Origin: Mesostigma viride
Taxonomy: Eukaryota; Streptophyta; Mesostigmatophyceae; Mesostigmatales; Mesostigmataceae
Reading direction: 5' to 3'
Assembly (NCBI GenBank): GCA_009746045.1
Contig: RPFO01000392.1
Coordinates: 2,773,681 to 2,837,680, forward strand
Length of the DNA stretch: 64,000 nt
This document shows positions 46,661 to 58,973 of this stretch, piece after piece. A model generated the notes under the pieces. It worked only from the letters and a program-made list of their open reading frames with translations, was not told where the DNA came from and ran no database searches. Position numbers and translations under genes: made by a program. Every line of letters begins with the position of its first letter. Positions within the stretch are counted from its first letter, which is position 1.

Positions 46661-47935
46661 TGCATGCTAGAGAACTTCATGAATTGAAATAGACCCCTGT
46701 TAAGTGAGACAACTAACTTGTTGATTCGTCCTTGCTGCCTCGCGTGGTTGCTTGCTGCATTCCATTTGTCCCTTGCTTCCTTGGTTAGTCCGGCCTTAAG
46801 ATAATTATCGGCATTGTGCTCTTGTTGTCCATTTAAGGCCCGTGCTCCTCTTTCCGGCATGCGGTTAGTTTTAACGCCGACATCTGTGTGGTATCGTTCC
46901 TTGACTGCCCTATCAGTGTCGTTCTTCTACAGCTTCCGACCTGCATTTGTTTTGGTGCCAAAAGCTTATTCAGTCAGGTACATTTTTTCCTTGATTGCCT
47001 TTATCTCTGTCGTTTCCCTCTAGTTTCCCGCCTGCATTTAGTTTTAACGCCGACATCTATGTGGTGTCATTCCTGAAGTGCCTTTAGCTGTGTTGTTTTC
47101 CTCTAGCATGGCTGGCCACCCACTCAGGTTTGTCCCTTAATTATCCCTCCATCCCACCTCATTCAGCCATCATGGCTGGCCTATGTATATGGATGTCATA
47201 GAATAATAAATGTTGAGGATTCATGTTCCCTTCTCGCAATCATGGCTGGCCTATGTACATGGATGTCAAAGAAAAATATATGTTGAGGATTCAGGCTCTA
47301 TTAATGTCATCATGGCTGGCCTACGTACATGGATGTCAAAGAATAATAAATGTTGAGGATTCAGGCTCCCTTGCGGTCATCGTGGCTGGCCTACCTGCCT
47401 TTGTTTTGATGCCGAAGTTGAACGCCCTTCACCGCTGGCTAGCACGCCGGCGATGGAGACGGGATTTTTGTTGTTTGGGGAACCGATTGTGGGAGGCTGA
47501 GCCCGCAGCCGCCACTGATTGCTATTGAACCCTTGCTGCTGGCCAGGCCGCAAGGAGCTCAGCGGCGCGGCGCTAACCGATAAGGCATGCTCGAGCCTCT
47601 AACCCGAGACTACCGGTAGGCTACCCGATAGTGCATGCTCGAGCCTCTAACCCGAGACTACCGGCACTCAGCGGATCTGTGCTACCGAGGGCGACGGTTC
47701 TCTGACCGTCCCGGCGCGCACTGGCTTCCGTACCTTGCTTAGGCACCGACTAGCATCTAGACACCAATCTTTGATGCCCACCTGACTAGGCGCCCAGGCC
47801 GGCGACTACCGGCCAGCGGATAGATGCCACTCGGGAGCACAACTGCCGAACGCTGATTTGGGTACTGTTCCTTGATTGTCTTTTTTTGTGTTGTTTTGTG
47901 ATATCACATATTATACACCTTGACAGGTTGCACCC
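46661..47935. repeat. Spacer with ~64-bp tandem repeat at 47165-47400
   Basis: TCATGGCTGGCCTATGTACA with TGGATGTCAAAGAATAATAA and GTTGAGGATTCAGGCTC occurs about four times, spaced about 60-65 bp. At 47580-47665 a second, shorter duplication (CATGCTCGAGCCTCTAACCC and GAGACTACCGG) occurs twice. No gene is recognised. Confidence 0.75.
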
Positions 47936-50552
47936 ATGAAGCCCGCAGTGCCAAATCCCCAGAAGATGACGGTGCAAGAGAAGATTGAAGAGCTGGAGGC
48001 GCAGCTGGCTGAGCTGAAAGGCAGCACGAAGGAAATCAAAAAGGAAGCACGCCCCAAGGTGGCGCCACCTCCACTGCCCATTCGTGTAGCCGAGCCGCCG
48101 GTGTTCGAGCCGAAGTTGCCTGCAAGCACTGTTCTAAAGGCGTCGCTTGCAACCATGCCGGTGGCCGCTGCGCAAACTCCTTCCCCACAGCTGGTGCCTC
48201 AGTCCGAGAAGGCAGCCTTCGTGCAGCCGCCTGCGGTGCCGGTCATCCCTGCGCAACCCCATTCGCCTAAGCTGCCGGTGGGCCCGCGCGAGCAGGCAGC
48301 CCCGAGGCAGCCACCTGCGGTGCCAGCAAAGGCCAAGTCTCGTAAGGGCTCTGCACCTCCGCCGCTCGAGCGTGGCCTCCGCTACTTCCTGGATGAAGTG
48401 AGACCAGGCGCGGTTATCTTGCCCAAGCCCGCGGACCTCATAAACGACGTTCCGGTGGGTGCGGTCATCGCCCAAAAGTTCAAATACACCCCCTTGGCAA
48501 GGAATGGACAGGTTGAGTTTGGCTGGGAGCTGGCCGAGGTGGTTGTACTAGACAAGGAGGAGAAATACCCCTGGGAGGCTTGCTTTGTCGAGAGGAACGG
48601 CGTGCGATCCAAGGGTCTCGGATTTGATTTCCGCGAGCTGCATTATGGGGAGGAGGGGTCGAGTGTATACTCATGGGTGCTGGTTCAGGGTATCACACCG
48701 GCCGACCTTGACAGGCGGAGCAAGGAGTTGCGCGCCGCGACCGAGGCGGAAAAGGCCAAGGCGGGGAAGGAGAAGGCGGCAACCAACGGGAAGGCGACCA
48801 CCAAGGGGAAGGCGACTACCAAGGGGAAGGCGACCACCAAGGGGAAGGCGGCTGAAGATGAGGCAGCCGAGGATGAGGCGGCCGAGGATGAGGCGGCCGA
48901 GGATGAGGCAGCCAAGGGAAACGCGGCCAAGGGGAAGGTAGCCGATGAGGAGGCGGCCGAGAAGGAGGCGGTCCAAATGGGAAGCGTAGCGAAGGCTGGT
49001 TCACGACGAGAGAAACGCAGCGCTGCCGATCCAAGAGTGCAGCCGCGCACGAAGCTCGCAAAGCTGCCTGCAGCAGCACCACCACCGCCGGCAGCGCCGA
49101 CAATCCTGCCCCCGACAGTACTCCCTTCAACAACCGCCACAGCATCGGTGCCATCATCCATGTTGCCTGCGCAAGGAGCAGATGAAGACATGGCCTCGGT
49201 AGAGGCGGCGCTGGCCGCGCTCCTTGCCAAGAAGGAGGCAATGATTGCAGCCAGGAAGGCGGCCGATGTCTCCAATGCAACCCCTGAAGTAAGTCTCAGG
49301 AGTGGGTGGGGTTGTAAACCTGGACATGGTTTATGAGTGGTGTGATTTGGGGGTTGCAAAGAGGGGTAGTTCATGAGTGGGCAGAGTGGGGGCTGTGGGA
49401 AATAGGGGTTATTTATGAGTGGAGGGGCTGTAAGCTGGGTTGTTTTTTAGTGGGCTGAGCAGGGGCTGTTGGGGGGGTTGTCAACCAGGTTATTTATGAG
49501 TGGGCTGGGCGGGGGCTGTTAGAAACTGGGATTATTTATGAGTGGGCAGTGTGTGAAGCTGTTTTTTTTTTTTTTTAAACGACTGATTGAGGGGGTTGTA
49601 AACACTTGGGATTATTTATGAGGGGGGGGGGACTGTAAACTCAGTGGCATTTGAGGTGGCTGAGTGGTGCACTCGTTTTTCATAGCCCCCGGGGGCTGTG
49701 GAGAACAGGGGTTAATATGAGGGGGAAGGTTGTAAACTGCATGAGTGGGCTGAGTGGGGGGCTGTAGGAACCAGGGCCGGGTTATTTATGAGAGGGGGGT
49801 CAAACTGGGGTTGTTTATGTCAGAGTGGGCTGAGTGGGGCTGTGTGAAACGGGGATAATGTATGGGTGGGGGGGTTGTATTTAACTGGATTGCTTATGAG
49901 TGGGCTCAGTGAGCAGGGGCTGTCAGAAACTGGATTATTTATGAGTAGGCAGTGTGTGAAAAGTGGGATTTTTTTTGTTTTTGATGACTGATTGAGGGGG
50001 TTGTAAACCATTTGGATTATTATGAGGGGGGTGGGTGGAAACTGGGTGGTTTATCAGTGGGGCTGAGTGGTGACTGTGGGAAACTGGGGTTATTCATGAG
50101 AGGGGGTGTCTAAACTGGGGTGGTTTATGTCAGAGTGGGCTGAGTGGGGGCTGTGGGAAACTGGGATAGTGTATGAGTGGGGGAGGTCTAAACTGGGTTG
50201 TTCATTAGTGGGCTGAGCGGGGGCTGTCAGAAACTGGGATTATTTATGAGCGGGAAGTGTGTGAAACTGGAAATTTTTTTTTTTTTTTTAATGACTGATT
50301 GCAATTTTACAACCCCCTCAAGAGGGGGTTGTCAACACTGGGATTGTGAGTTTGTGGGCGGGGGCCGGAGGCCGCCTTGCTGTTCTTGAGACCCATTCAA
50401 GGGTGTTCTAGGCAAGACGTTGATTTTGATGTGCAACATTTCTATTGATCGAGGCTGTGAAAGGCTATGACACATCTTGAGTGTTTGAACTTGCCTTTTT
50501 TTTCTGCTCACAGGGAGACAAGGTGCCGGCCTCCCAGTCGTCGTCCATTTAA
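47936..50552 (+). CDS. CACTA2 third gene, two exons, coiled-coil and Lys/Ala-rich
   Basis: An acceptor (TTGACAG, ending about 47926) precedes ATG 47936. Exon 1 runs to 49288 (451 codons, phase 0) and the donor is GTAAGT. Exon 2 is 50514-50552 with a stop, giving 463 residues. Residues ~9-36 form a coiled coil (VQEKIEELEAQLAELKGS). A Pro-rich stretch follows, then a probable globular part (GLRYFLDEVRPGAVILPKPA, WELAEVVVLDKEEKYPWEAC, GFDFRELHYGEEGSSVYSWV). After that come tandem KATTKG and AAEDE repeats and a basic/Ala-rich end. It may be part of the TnpA-like product. No family recognised. Confidence 0.6.
49320..50290 (+). repeat. Intronic G-rich minisatellite
   Basis: The intron 49289-50513 is filled with diverged 30-60-bp units of GGGATTATTTATGAGTGGGC, TGAGTGGGGGCTGT and GAAACTGG. 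G-run richness on the coding strand is strong. No coding function. Confidence 0.8.
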
Positions 50553-50811
50553 CATCGTCATCTAGTAGGCGCCACGGCTGCGCAGGTTTGTTTTTGTTTT
50601 CTTGATCTATATATCGAGCGCTTTCTTGTTCATGCATTGGTTACTAGGGACTAGGGTGCAGTGCTAGATGAGACAATTGACACCAACCACCCGTTCATGT
50701 TTCTTGCGCATGTGCGTTTTTTAATGCATTCCAGGAACATTCTGAGATTTCTGTCATGCAACGCCAAGCGCCAAGCCGGCGTTTGCAAATTGTCACTGAT
50801 CGATAATCACT

Positions 50812-51028
50812 GTTGAAGAATGAAGAATGAAGAATGAAGAATGAAGAATGAAGAATGAAGAATGAAGAATGAAGAATGAAGAATGAAGAATGAAGAATGA
50901 AGAATGAAGAATGAAGAATGAAGAATGAAGAATGAAGAATGAAGAATGAAGAATGAAGAATGAAGAATGAAGAATGAAGAATGAAGAATGAAGAATGAAG
51001 AATGAAGAATGAAGAATGAAGAATGAAG
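50812..51028. repeat. (GAAGAAT)n heptamer microsatellite
   Basis: About 31 perfect copies of GAAGAAT. The minus-strand open frames of repeating ILHSSFF are artefacts. It lies between the end of the third CACTA2 gene and the right subterminal array. Confidence 0.97.
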
Positions 51029-51099
51029 ATCTGTTGCACTTATCTTTATATTTGTAATAAAGAAATCGCGAGTTTTGCTTTTCATCCGTTTTGCTTTGG

Positions 51100-51690
51100 A
51101 ATGTGATCTGATATATCTGTGTGATATATCACGATATATCTGTGTGATATGTCATGATCGCCCGTGGTTTTATGTCACTGTTTTCTGCCCAGATTTATCA
51201 GTGATAATGTCACGAATTTGTCACCCTTTTTTTCGTGATATATCAGTGATAATGTCACGGATTTGTCACCCTTTTTTTCGTGATATATCAGTGATAATGT
51301 CACGGATTTGTCGCCCTTTTTTCGTGACATATCAGTGATAATGTCACGAATTTGTCACCCTTTTTTTCGTGATATATCAGTGATAATGTCACCGTCGGAT
51401 TTGTCACCCTTTTTTCGTGATAATGTCACGGATTATCAGTGATAATGTCACGGATTTTGTCAGTGCGTTTTGTCAAGTCGTGACATTGATATTTTGTGAT
51501 AATTTCCTTGTTTTTGTCACAAAGATAATCACAGAATATGCTGGTTTTATCACAAGATTTGTCACAAAATGTCACAGAATATCACAGTTTTGTCACAAAA
51601 AATCACAAAGTGTCACATTTTGTCACATCCACATCACAAAATGTCACGTGATATGTCACAAAATATCACAAAATGTCACACCCCCCTTCC
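51100..51690. repeat. Right subterminal repeat array of CACTA2
   Basis: Five or six ~60-bp units (GATATATCAGTGATAATGTC, ACGGATTTGTCACCC and a T run) at 51180-51440. These are followed by dense TGTCACAAAATATCACAAAA motifs, the complement of the left array. Such arrays are the binding sites for the CACTA regulatory protein in known elements. Confidence 0.9.
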
Positions 51691-52327
51691 TAGTGGAGGC
51701 ACCGGCCCCGCGCCGGCCCCTGGGGCTTCCAGCGTAAGCAAGTCCGTTGCTTTCTTTCCTCATGCATGCTCTGATATAATGCTCAAGAGCGGTGGCTATC
51801 TTTTCAACATATCATAACCAAACAGAAAGCTATCGCTGCAGCATGAGGAGCATAGAAACGCTCCAGCTGTTATGTGATAAAAGCACTCCTGGCCTATCCC
51901 CATCGCCGGCGGTGGGCGGCCTGGGCTGGACGGCATATGCAAACGAGACAAGTATCACAGTCCACCCCAACGTGACTTATCTGAATGAATGTCATGTCTT
52001 TTGAACGCAGATCTCCCCATTTTATTTGGGATGAGTGTAAGGGTATTGTTGCTTTCTTGGCAGCACAGCCTCTACCCTCTAGGGAGACTGTTGATCCTCT
52101 CTATGTCAGGGCTGAGGGCCCTTAATCAAACCCACTGCTGTCAACTCCCTAGACATGGAGCTTGCCCAGCCGCCGCACATAATCAATAACGCATGCCGTA
52201 GTGGCAGAAGCCATTACCAAACGCATGTACTTGCGGGTAAAGACATGGCTGGTGCTAACGCTCAAGCAGCACCGGGAGGCAATAACAAGAAACACTAACA
52301 GAAAACAAACAAACAAACAAAACTGTT

Positions 52328-52605
52328 ACCAAACCATGGTTGGTGTTGAGGCAGCACAGATGCTGTCCTCTCATTACAAGCAAACAAACGAAACTGTTAC
52401 CAAACCATGGTTGGTGTTGAGGCAGCACAGATGCTGTCCTCTCACTGCAAACAAACAAACGAAACTGTTACCAAACCATGGTTGGTGTTGAGGCAGCACA
52501 GCTTCTGTCCTCTCATTACAAGCAAACAAACGAAAATGCTACCAAACCATGGTGGGTTTTGAGGCAGCAAAGATACTGTCCTCTCAATCAATACAATGAA
52601 CAAAC
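52328..52605 (+). repeat. Copia leader 71-bp tandem repeat (copy 1)
   Basis: Units start at 52328, 52399, 52470 and 52540 (periods 71, 71, 70): ACCAAACCATGGTTGGTGTT, GAGGCAGCACAGATGCTGTC, CTCTCATTACAAGCAAACAA. The part TTGAGGCAGCA...CTGTCCTC also occurs in the pol start (53008-53030), so the array may derive from the element's own coding sequence. The same array is in copy 2 at 58386-58660. Confidence 0.85.
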
Positions 52606-52668
52606 AAGAAAAGCTGCGATTAATTAATTAACAATAACAACAACAACAACAACCGGCCCCAACAGGGC

Positions 52669-52689
<21 letters not shown>

Positions 52690-52737
<48 letters not shown>
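52690..52737. repeat. (CAA)n microsatellite upstream of gag zinc knuckle (copy 1)
   Basis: Runs of CAA at 52630-52652 and 52668-52737. In copy 2 the run is shorter (58721-58780), so copy number differs between the two otherwise near-identical internals. In the zinc-knuckle frame it reads as poly-Asn. Confidence 0.9.
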
Positions 52738-52772
52738 AGGCAACCTGGCAACCCTGGAAGGGTCAGGTGCCT

Positions 52773-55700
52773 GAGGTGCTTCCAGACGGGGCACAGCCGC
52801 AACCAGTGCAACCACAACCCTACACTGGTCAACAATGTGGATCTCTGCCCAGGCTGCCACTACACGAGGCACAACCTGGCCAGCTCCAGGCAGCCGTTGC
52901 AACAGGCCTCGCTACCCAAATCAATGTGAGTTCTCTCACCTTGCTTACTCTGAGGATGATGATCTCATTACCATTGGGGATGGCAGCCAGGGCATAATTG
53001 ATTTTGAGGCAGCAACCTTACTGTCCTCCCAACACCCTGTACTGGAACCTTACATAAAAGCACTAACCCCCACTGTTGACAACTCCATAGATATCAAGGA
53101 GCTTGCTCATCAGCTGCACCTAGCCATGGGTCATGAAACAGTGGCTGAGGAACTGGCCAGACGGCTGGGGGGTAGTAGCATGGGAAAACCTCTCAGGAAT
53201 GCAGTAAAACTGGCTAGACAACACTGTCAAGAATGTCAGTTTAATAACAGCCCCAAACCTAAAAAATGGCATACTGCAACTCCTTCCACCACTAGAGGCA
53301 TGATAGTGGGGGATGTGATGCACATCAACAAAGATGTCCAGCCCTACCTGATCCTAAAAGATTCATGGTCCAGGTTCACAGTAATGGAACCCCTACCTGG
53401 CATGTCTGCAGGGCAGCTACGTGTTGCACTCATGATTGCTTTACCCAGATTCTACCCAGTTGACAGAATTTTGCTTGATCAACAATTTTCTTGTCTGACT
53501 GACCTGGAAGGGTGTGAAGCAATAGAGATTGCTGGGCTGGAAGATCATGAGGGTCAGGGGGTCATTGAAAGAACCATCAGATCTGTCAAAACCCTACTAG
53601 CCAAAAATCCTTCCAAGGATGCTACTTCAGGGGTCTATTGTGACAGGGCACTCTGGTGTCATGAAATGTGCACAACCCTAAACATGAGACCTGTCTTGCA
53701 TGCCAAGTGGGGTGAAGTAATCCCAGCAGGCCTGCAGGCAGGTGTATATCCCCCAGAGGTGATAGCACTGTACAACACTGCACGTGCACAAACCTCAGCA
53801 AAACTGGCAGAAAAAGATAAAACCCATCCCAGGCCAGTATTCCAAAAAGGTGATCAAGTTCTCTATTACAAGGAAAACAGCTTTGGTAAGGTTGGAACTT
53901 GGCTAGGTCCAGTTACCATCCGTGGATTTACCAAAAAAAGCAAGACCGTGGAGGTCAAGCACAATATCAATGGGAAGCGTCACAGGGTGAGCTGTCATAG
54001 AATTAAGAAGTATTATTCTCCCATGGCAGACGTGCCTGGGGAAGAGTCTTTAAGCATGGACTCACTACTTCTATCTGGCAACTCCAGCATGCCCAGCAGT
54101 AGCCCTGAGCCACCAATTACTGCTGTTGACAGCACCACAGCACCCTCTGTGAACCCTTCCACCCTCAGTGAAGCCAGGCCCACTTCACAACCTGGGGATT
54201 GCTTAACCAGGCACGAGGTAGCTGGGTTGGAAGCATTAGCTCAGCCCCAAGGCACCAAATTGTCTGCCAACCCTCCCGCTCTGAGGTCAAGATTGGCAGT
54301 CGCCTTGCAAGCATTACACAGGTCACATAAGCAACAAGCTGCTGTGGCCGAAGGGTTGGCAAAAGTCTCAGCTGTGTGCACTAGTCAGGACCCCTGGACC
54401 CTGGCAATAGACACTCAGGCACAGGTCAGTGTGATCAGTGCACAAGCCATCCCTGGTCTTGAGATTGCACCTTCATTTTGGGCACGGGTGCAGGATTTCT
54501 CAGGCCAAAGCTCACTGGATGTAGTGGGACAGTGATGCTCCCTATACTTGGTATTCAGACACCCTTCCAGGTGGTGGAGGGGTACTCTGGTAACACCTTG
54601 TTGGGGGAACCTTTTGTATCCTATCCTGGGGTGCTTATCTCAGCTAATGAGCTCAGTGTCACAGGGGTGGGTGCAGTTCCTCTGGACCACTTTAAAATCC
54701 CTCTCTCCAGTATTGTCCCTGGTATGGATGCTGTCATCAAGGCAGTCAACACTCAGTATGCACCAGGGGAGATCCCTGATCTGGACAAGTTAGTGCACAG
54801 CCAGTTCCTCCATCCCTCAGCCTTTGGGCTGGGTAAGTGGGACATAGCCATGCACTCACCCCACCAAATCTCCCACGTCATACAAGAATGCAAAACACAA
54901 AAAGGGTTTACCAAGTGGCTGATGGCCATTGTCCACCAAGCCAGGCAGGAATGGGTCCTGCCCAACCCCAAAAACCCTCAATACAAACCTCCTGTCACCC
55001 CTTCATGGGACGTGCCAGAGGGAGCCAAAAAGCTCAGATTAAAATTTGTTCTCAAACAAAAACCACAAAAAGTGGGCTCCCCAATCTTCCATGCCAGACC
55101 ATGTGTCACAGAATTAAAGGGGACATCCACACTGCCAAAAGGGGAAACCTACACACCTGGGCTGCAACAAACCTCACTCAGGATCATGCTCTCCCTATTC
55201 CTCCACAACCTCAATGCAGGCCAAGACTATGTCTGCAAAGCCACTGATATTAAAAGGGCCTTCCTCAGGGGGGACCCAGAAAAGGCTGAATCTGTGTGGA
55301 AAGGGAAGGTGTACGTGGTAGACACCCCAGCTGTGTGGAAACCTTACATTGATGAGCCCCACCTGATCATCAACATTGGGGTGGAAGGGCTTGTCAGTGC
55401 CCCCAAAATTTTCAGAGACTCAGCAGAGGAAGTATTCCAAAAGCTCAAGGCCAGGTATGATGACCTGGACCCTTGCTTTTTTGTTGTACCCACCCCCTCT
55501 GGACTGCTGTTCTTTGTGTGGCATGGAGATGACCAACTCATTTGTGGGCCTAGAGCTGAGGTGGAAAATTTATTCAGCAGGTCCAGGAATCATATGAGAT
55601 TGGCAAACAGGTGGAATTGAGCACAACCCCCATCCAGTTCTGTGGCATCATGTTGCAGCTGCACAGGCAGCCAGATCAGTGGGTCTGCTCTCTCTCTCCT

Positions 55701-56452
55701 CCTGCAGAATATATTCAAGATTGTCTAGATCTGCTGCAACACAACTACCTCCCCTTACGCATGTGTGCCACTGTTCAGGGCAAACTGGGGTGGTGGTCAG
55801 CCATCTGTGGGGCTCCCTTAGCTGTCATCAGCAGGGTCACCCATGATGTTCTAGTCAAGATAAAATGCAGTCAAATCAGGAAGTTGGTCAATGACTGTCC
55901 CCCCCTCATCCTCCATGGCCTGAATCTGATGGAAGACATCCACATCCAATGTGTCATGGACAGCTCCATGGAGAGCAGAACAATGAATCAGATGGGGGCA
56001 CGGGAATCAGGGCTGTTTTTTCTCACCAACAGGTCAGATTACATGTCCCTCACTTCCTGGTACAGCAGGCTACACCGCAGAAAACCTGGCAGCAGCAACT
56101 CAGCTGAATGTCGTGCTGTGGTGTCTGCTGCATTGCATGCTCGTTCCCTGCAGCACATGCTCACCTGGCTACAAACCCAGGCAGGCAGCACATGCAATGT
56201 AATCTCACATCTCTACACTGACAGCTTTTCTGTGATCAGTTTTCTAACCAAGAAATCTGTTTCTGCTGCTGTCCACACTGACTTGGATTGGGTGATCCTC
56301 AAACAGGAGGCCACCTATTTTTCCAGCTGGACTCATGTGGATGATGAGGACAACCCCGGCCAGCAGACGCTCTAACGAAGCTGCGGGATGCTGCTGGCCT
56401 ACCAGCTCCTCTTTCAGAACATGAACCCCTATGATATCAGCGTCAGTGTTTG
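52773..56452 (+). pseudogene. Copia-like gag-pol, copy 1 (broken)
   Basis: Same domains as copy 2. The CCHC knuckle frame is near 52773-52815. The integrase and protease start are in 52835-54535, and protease end plus reverse transcriptase in 54478-55620. RNase H is in 55611-56375. A single missing G near 54531 splits the protease, relative to copy 2. A second break in 55590-55620 is shared by both copies. Near 56355 the sequence ACCCCGGCCAGCAG replaces ACCCAGCAG and truncates the RNase H end. In this copy the reverse transcriptase region around IFRDSAEEVFQKL is intact where copy 2 is shifted. Confidence 0.88.
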
Positions 56453-56827
56453 AATAAAGGACTGGCCATAGCACAGTACACAACCACCACACCCCCTTAC
56501 CACAGCGATAGCTGCTGGGCGCCATAAAATTCAACACATTCGTTGTGGGGTGTGAGTACTGGCTAGGTCAGATTTGTATCCATTTGCAGCTTGAGGACAC
56601 AAGCTTTGTATACACTTACTTAATGTGTGCTCCAATAACTGGCCAAACCAGCCAGCTGTGTACACCTTATTTAATGTGCAATATAACACCTGGCCAGAAC
56701 AGCCAGCTGTAACCAACCTGGCTCAACCAGCCATGTCTCTTTTGTACCCCTAATCAACTTAAAAACAATAACAATAATGTTGGGGGTGCAGACCTGCATT
56801 AAGAAATTAATAATAAAACAATACTGG

Positions 56828-57316
56828 AGTTAGTCTCCATGCTTTGCTGTAGACTAAGTCTCAAAGGCATTGTGAATACAACGTACATGAATAAGCCTTG
56901 TAAACCTACGTTGGTATGTGAATATAAATACCACGTGGGCTATGCAGATAGGAATGCTAGTCGAGTCGCATACGTTTCCCTAGATAGGTACTTTGGGTAC
57001 TGGGGTACGTGACAGATGTCAGTACCCAGTATACGTAGTGTCCTGTCATTGGACGGTACTAGAGTATCCTAGATAGGGACCGTACAGTTGCAGCGTGCAT
57101 TGATCTGTGATCACACGATGCAGTGACTAGACTGCTACCTGTCATCGTGCGGCCTCGGGCCAACGGTCTGCACCCAACGGTCACTGGCGGCGCAGCCAGT
57201 GTGAGGAACGTTGATAAAGGGTAAACCTATTTTCTAATGAACCAAGCAATTCATTGCTCTCAGCACACAGTGTTCTCAAGCAATATACCACGTCGTTCAT
57301 TTCTCATTTCCTAACT
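56828..57316 (+). mobile_element. Copia LTR2 (shared middle LTR)
   Basis: 489 bp, AGTTAGTCTCC to CATTTCCTAACT. Both flanks are internal sequence (left ...ACAATACTGG, right TGAATTTTATAA), with no target duplication. This shows that the two internals share it and that the structure is a tandem dimer, not two independent insertions. Between 56453 and 56827 the internal 3' region holds CTGGCCAAACCAGCC-type short repeats and no gene. Confidence 0.96.
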
Positions 57317-57375
57317 TGAATTTTATAAACGCTCTTCAGCAACATCAAACTCAACAACGGTTCAAACCGGACTGG

Positions 57376-57406
<31 letters not shown>

Positions 57407-58385
57407 AAAAGAGAAAAAGAAACTATATCTTGGGGATGACGATGATGATCAGCGTCGTCCGCCAGACAACAGGGCACCGGCTGATGTCGGTGCGCCTGCA
57501 TGCAATAACAACAAAACAAAAAGAAGACAAAGAAAAAGAAAACAAAAGAACAACCATGACAATACCAGCCAGGTGGAGGGTCCGGCTGCCGCGAGGCAGT
57601 CCGAACAACCCCCCTCCCCTGTGCGCCAGCCGGTGGCGGAGCCGGTTCCCCTACGGGGCACCGACCAACCCTCTTCCCCGGCGGCTGCGACAGCAGCACC
57701 CACTGCTGGAGCAGCCATGGCGGCGGCAATGCGGCAGGAAAACAACCCCCCAGGAGGCACCGGCCCCGCGCCGGCCCCTGGGGCTTCCAGCGTAAGCAAG
57801 TCCGTTGCTTTCTTTCCTCATGCATGCTCTGATATAATGCTCAAGAGCGGTGGCTATCTTTTCAACATATCATAACCAAACAGAAAGCTATCGCTGCAGC
57901 ATGAGGAGCATAGAAACGCTCCAGCTGTTATGTGATAAAAGCACTCCTGGCCTATCCCCATCGCCGGCGGTGGGCGGCCTGGGCTGGACGGCATATGCAA
58001 ACGAGACAAGTATCACAGTCCACCCCAACGTGACTTATCTGAATGAATGTCATGTCTTTTGAACGCAGATCTCCCCATTTTATTTGGGATGAGTGTAAGG
58101 GTATTGTTGCTTTCTTGGCAGCACAGCCTCTACCCTCTAGGGAGACTGTTGATCCTCTCTATGTCAGGGCTGAGGGCCCTTAATCAAACCCACTGCTGTC
58201 AACTCCCTAGACATGGAGCTTGCCCAGCCGCCGCACATAATCAATAACGCATGCAGTAGTGGCAGAAGCCATTACCAAACGCATGTACTTGCGGGTAAAG
58301 ACATGGCTGGTGCTAACGCTCAAGCAGCACCGGGAGGCAATAACAAGAAACACTAACAGAAAACAAACAAACAAACAAAACTGTT

Positions 58386-58660
58386 ACCAAACCATGGTTG
58401 GTGTTGAGGCAGCACAGATGCTGTCCTCTCATTACAAGCAAACAAACGAAACTGTTACCAAACCATGGTTGGTGTTGAGGCAGCACAGATGCTGTCCTCT
58501 CACTGCAAACAAACAAACGAAACTGTTACCAAACCATGGTTGGTGTTGAGGCAGCACAGCTTCTGTCCTCTCATTACAAGCAAACAAACGAAAATGCTAC
58601 CAAACCATGGTGGGTTTTGAGGCAGCAAAGATACTGTCCTCTCAATCAATACAATGAACA
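58386..58660 (+). repeat. Copia leader 71-bp tandem repeat (copy 2)
   Basis: Four units in the same arrangement as copy 1. Because the period is not a multiple of three, the units are read in different frames, so the array is unlikely to be coding as it stands. Confidence 0.85.
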
Positions 58661-58721
58661 AACAAGAAAAGCTGCGATTAATTAATTAACAATAACAACA
58701 ACAACAACGGCCCCACAGGGC

Positions 58722-58781
<60 letters not shown>

Positions 58782-58811
58782 AGGCAACCTGGCAACCCTG
58801 GAAGGGTCAGG

Positions 58812-58973
58812 TGCCTGAGGTGCTTCCAGACGGGGCACAGCCGCAACCAGTGCAACCACAACCCTACACTGGTCAACAATGTGGATCTCTGCCCAGGCTG
58901 CCACTACACGAGGCACAACCTGGCCAGCTCCAGGCAGCCGTTGCAACAGGCCTCGCTACCCAAATCAATGTGA
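58812..58973 (+). CDS. Gag zinc knuckle and gag C-terminus (copy 2)
   Basis: The frame starting at 58812 encodes CLRCFQTGHSRNQC, a perfect CX2CX4HX4C retroviral-type knuckle. A second Cys/His cluster (CPGCHYTRH) follows, and the stop is TGA at 58971-58973. Upstream the frame is open through the poly-Asn run to a TAA at 58683. The pol frame is +1 relative to it and overlaps it by about 95 bp, so pol could be made by a +1 shift or by splicing. Confidence 0.75.
   Translation, partial: CLRCFQTGHSRNQCNHNPTLVNNVDLCPGCHYTRHNLASSRQPLQQASLPKSM

Larger units (their letters stand above)
36920..51695. mobile_element. CACTA2 DNA transposon (14776 bp)
   Basis: Ends CACTAGGAAGGGG and CCCCTTCCTAGTG, with the inverted match continuing for over 30 bp (TGTGACATTTTGTGATAT). 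A GA duplication is at 36918-36919 and 51696-51697, confirmed by copia copy 2. Subterminal arrays are built from TGTGACATTTTGTGATAA-type units (36935-37330, 51100-51690). It carries a multi-exon tnp2-type transposase on the minus strand and two other genes on the plus strand, the usual divergent layout of a CACTA element. It appears to be a potentially autonomous copy, apart from a LINE in one intron. Confidence 0.95.

Noticed and set aside
50812-51028. Heptamer telomere-like repeat or a protein repeat (ILHSSFF)
   Set aside because: GAAGAAT is not a telomere unit. It lies inside CACTA2, and the long frames come only from the repeat period.
52620-58946. Poly-Leu/poly-Val minus-strand frames at 52620-52902 and 58682-58946
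   Set aside because: They are the reverse translation of the CAA microsatellite in the copia leader.
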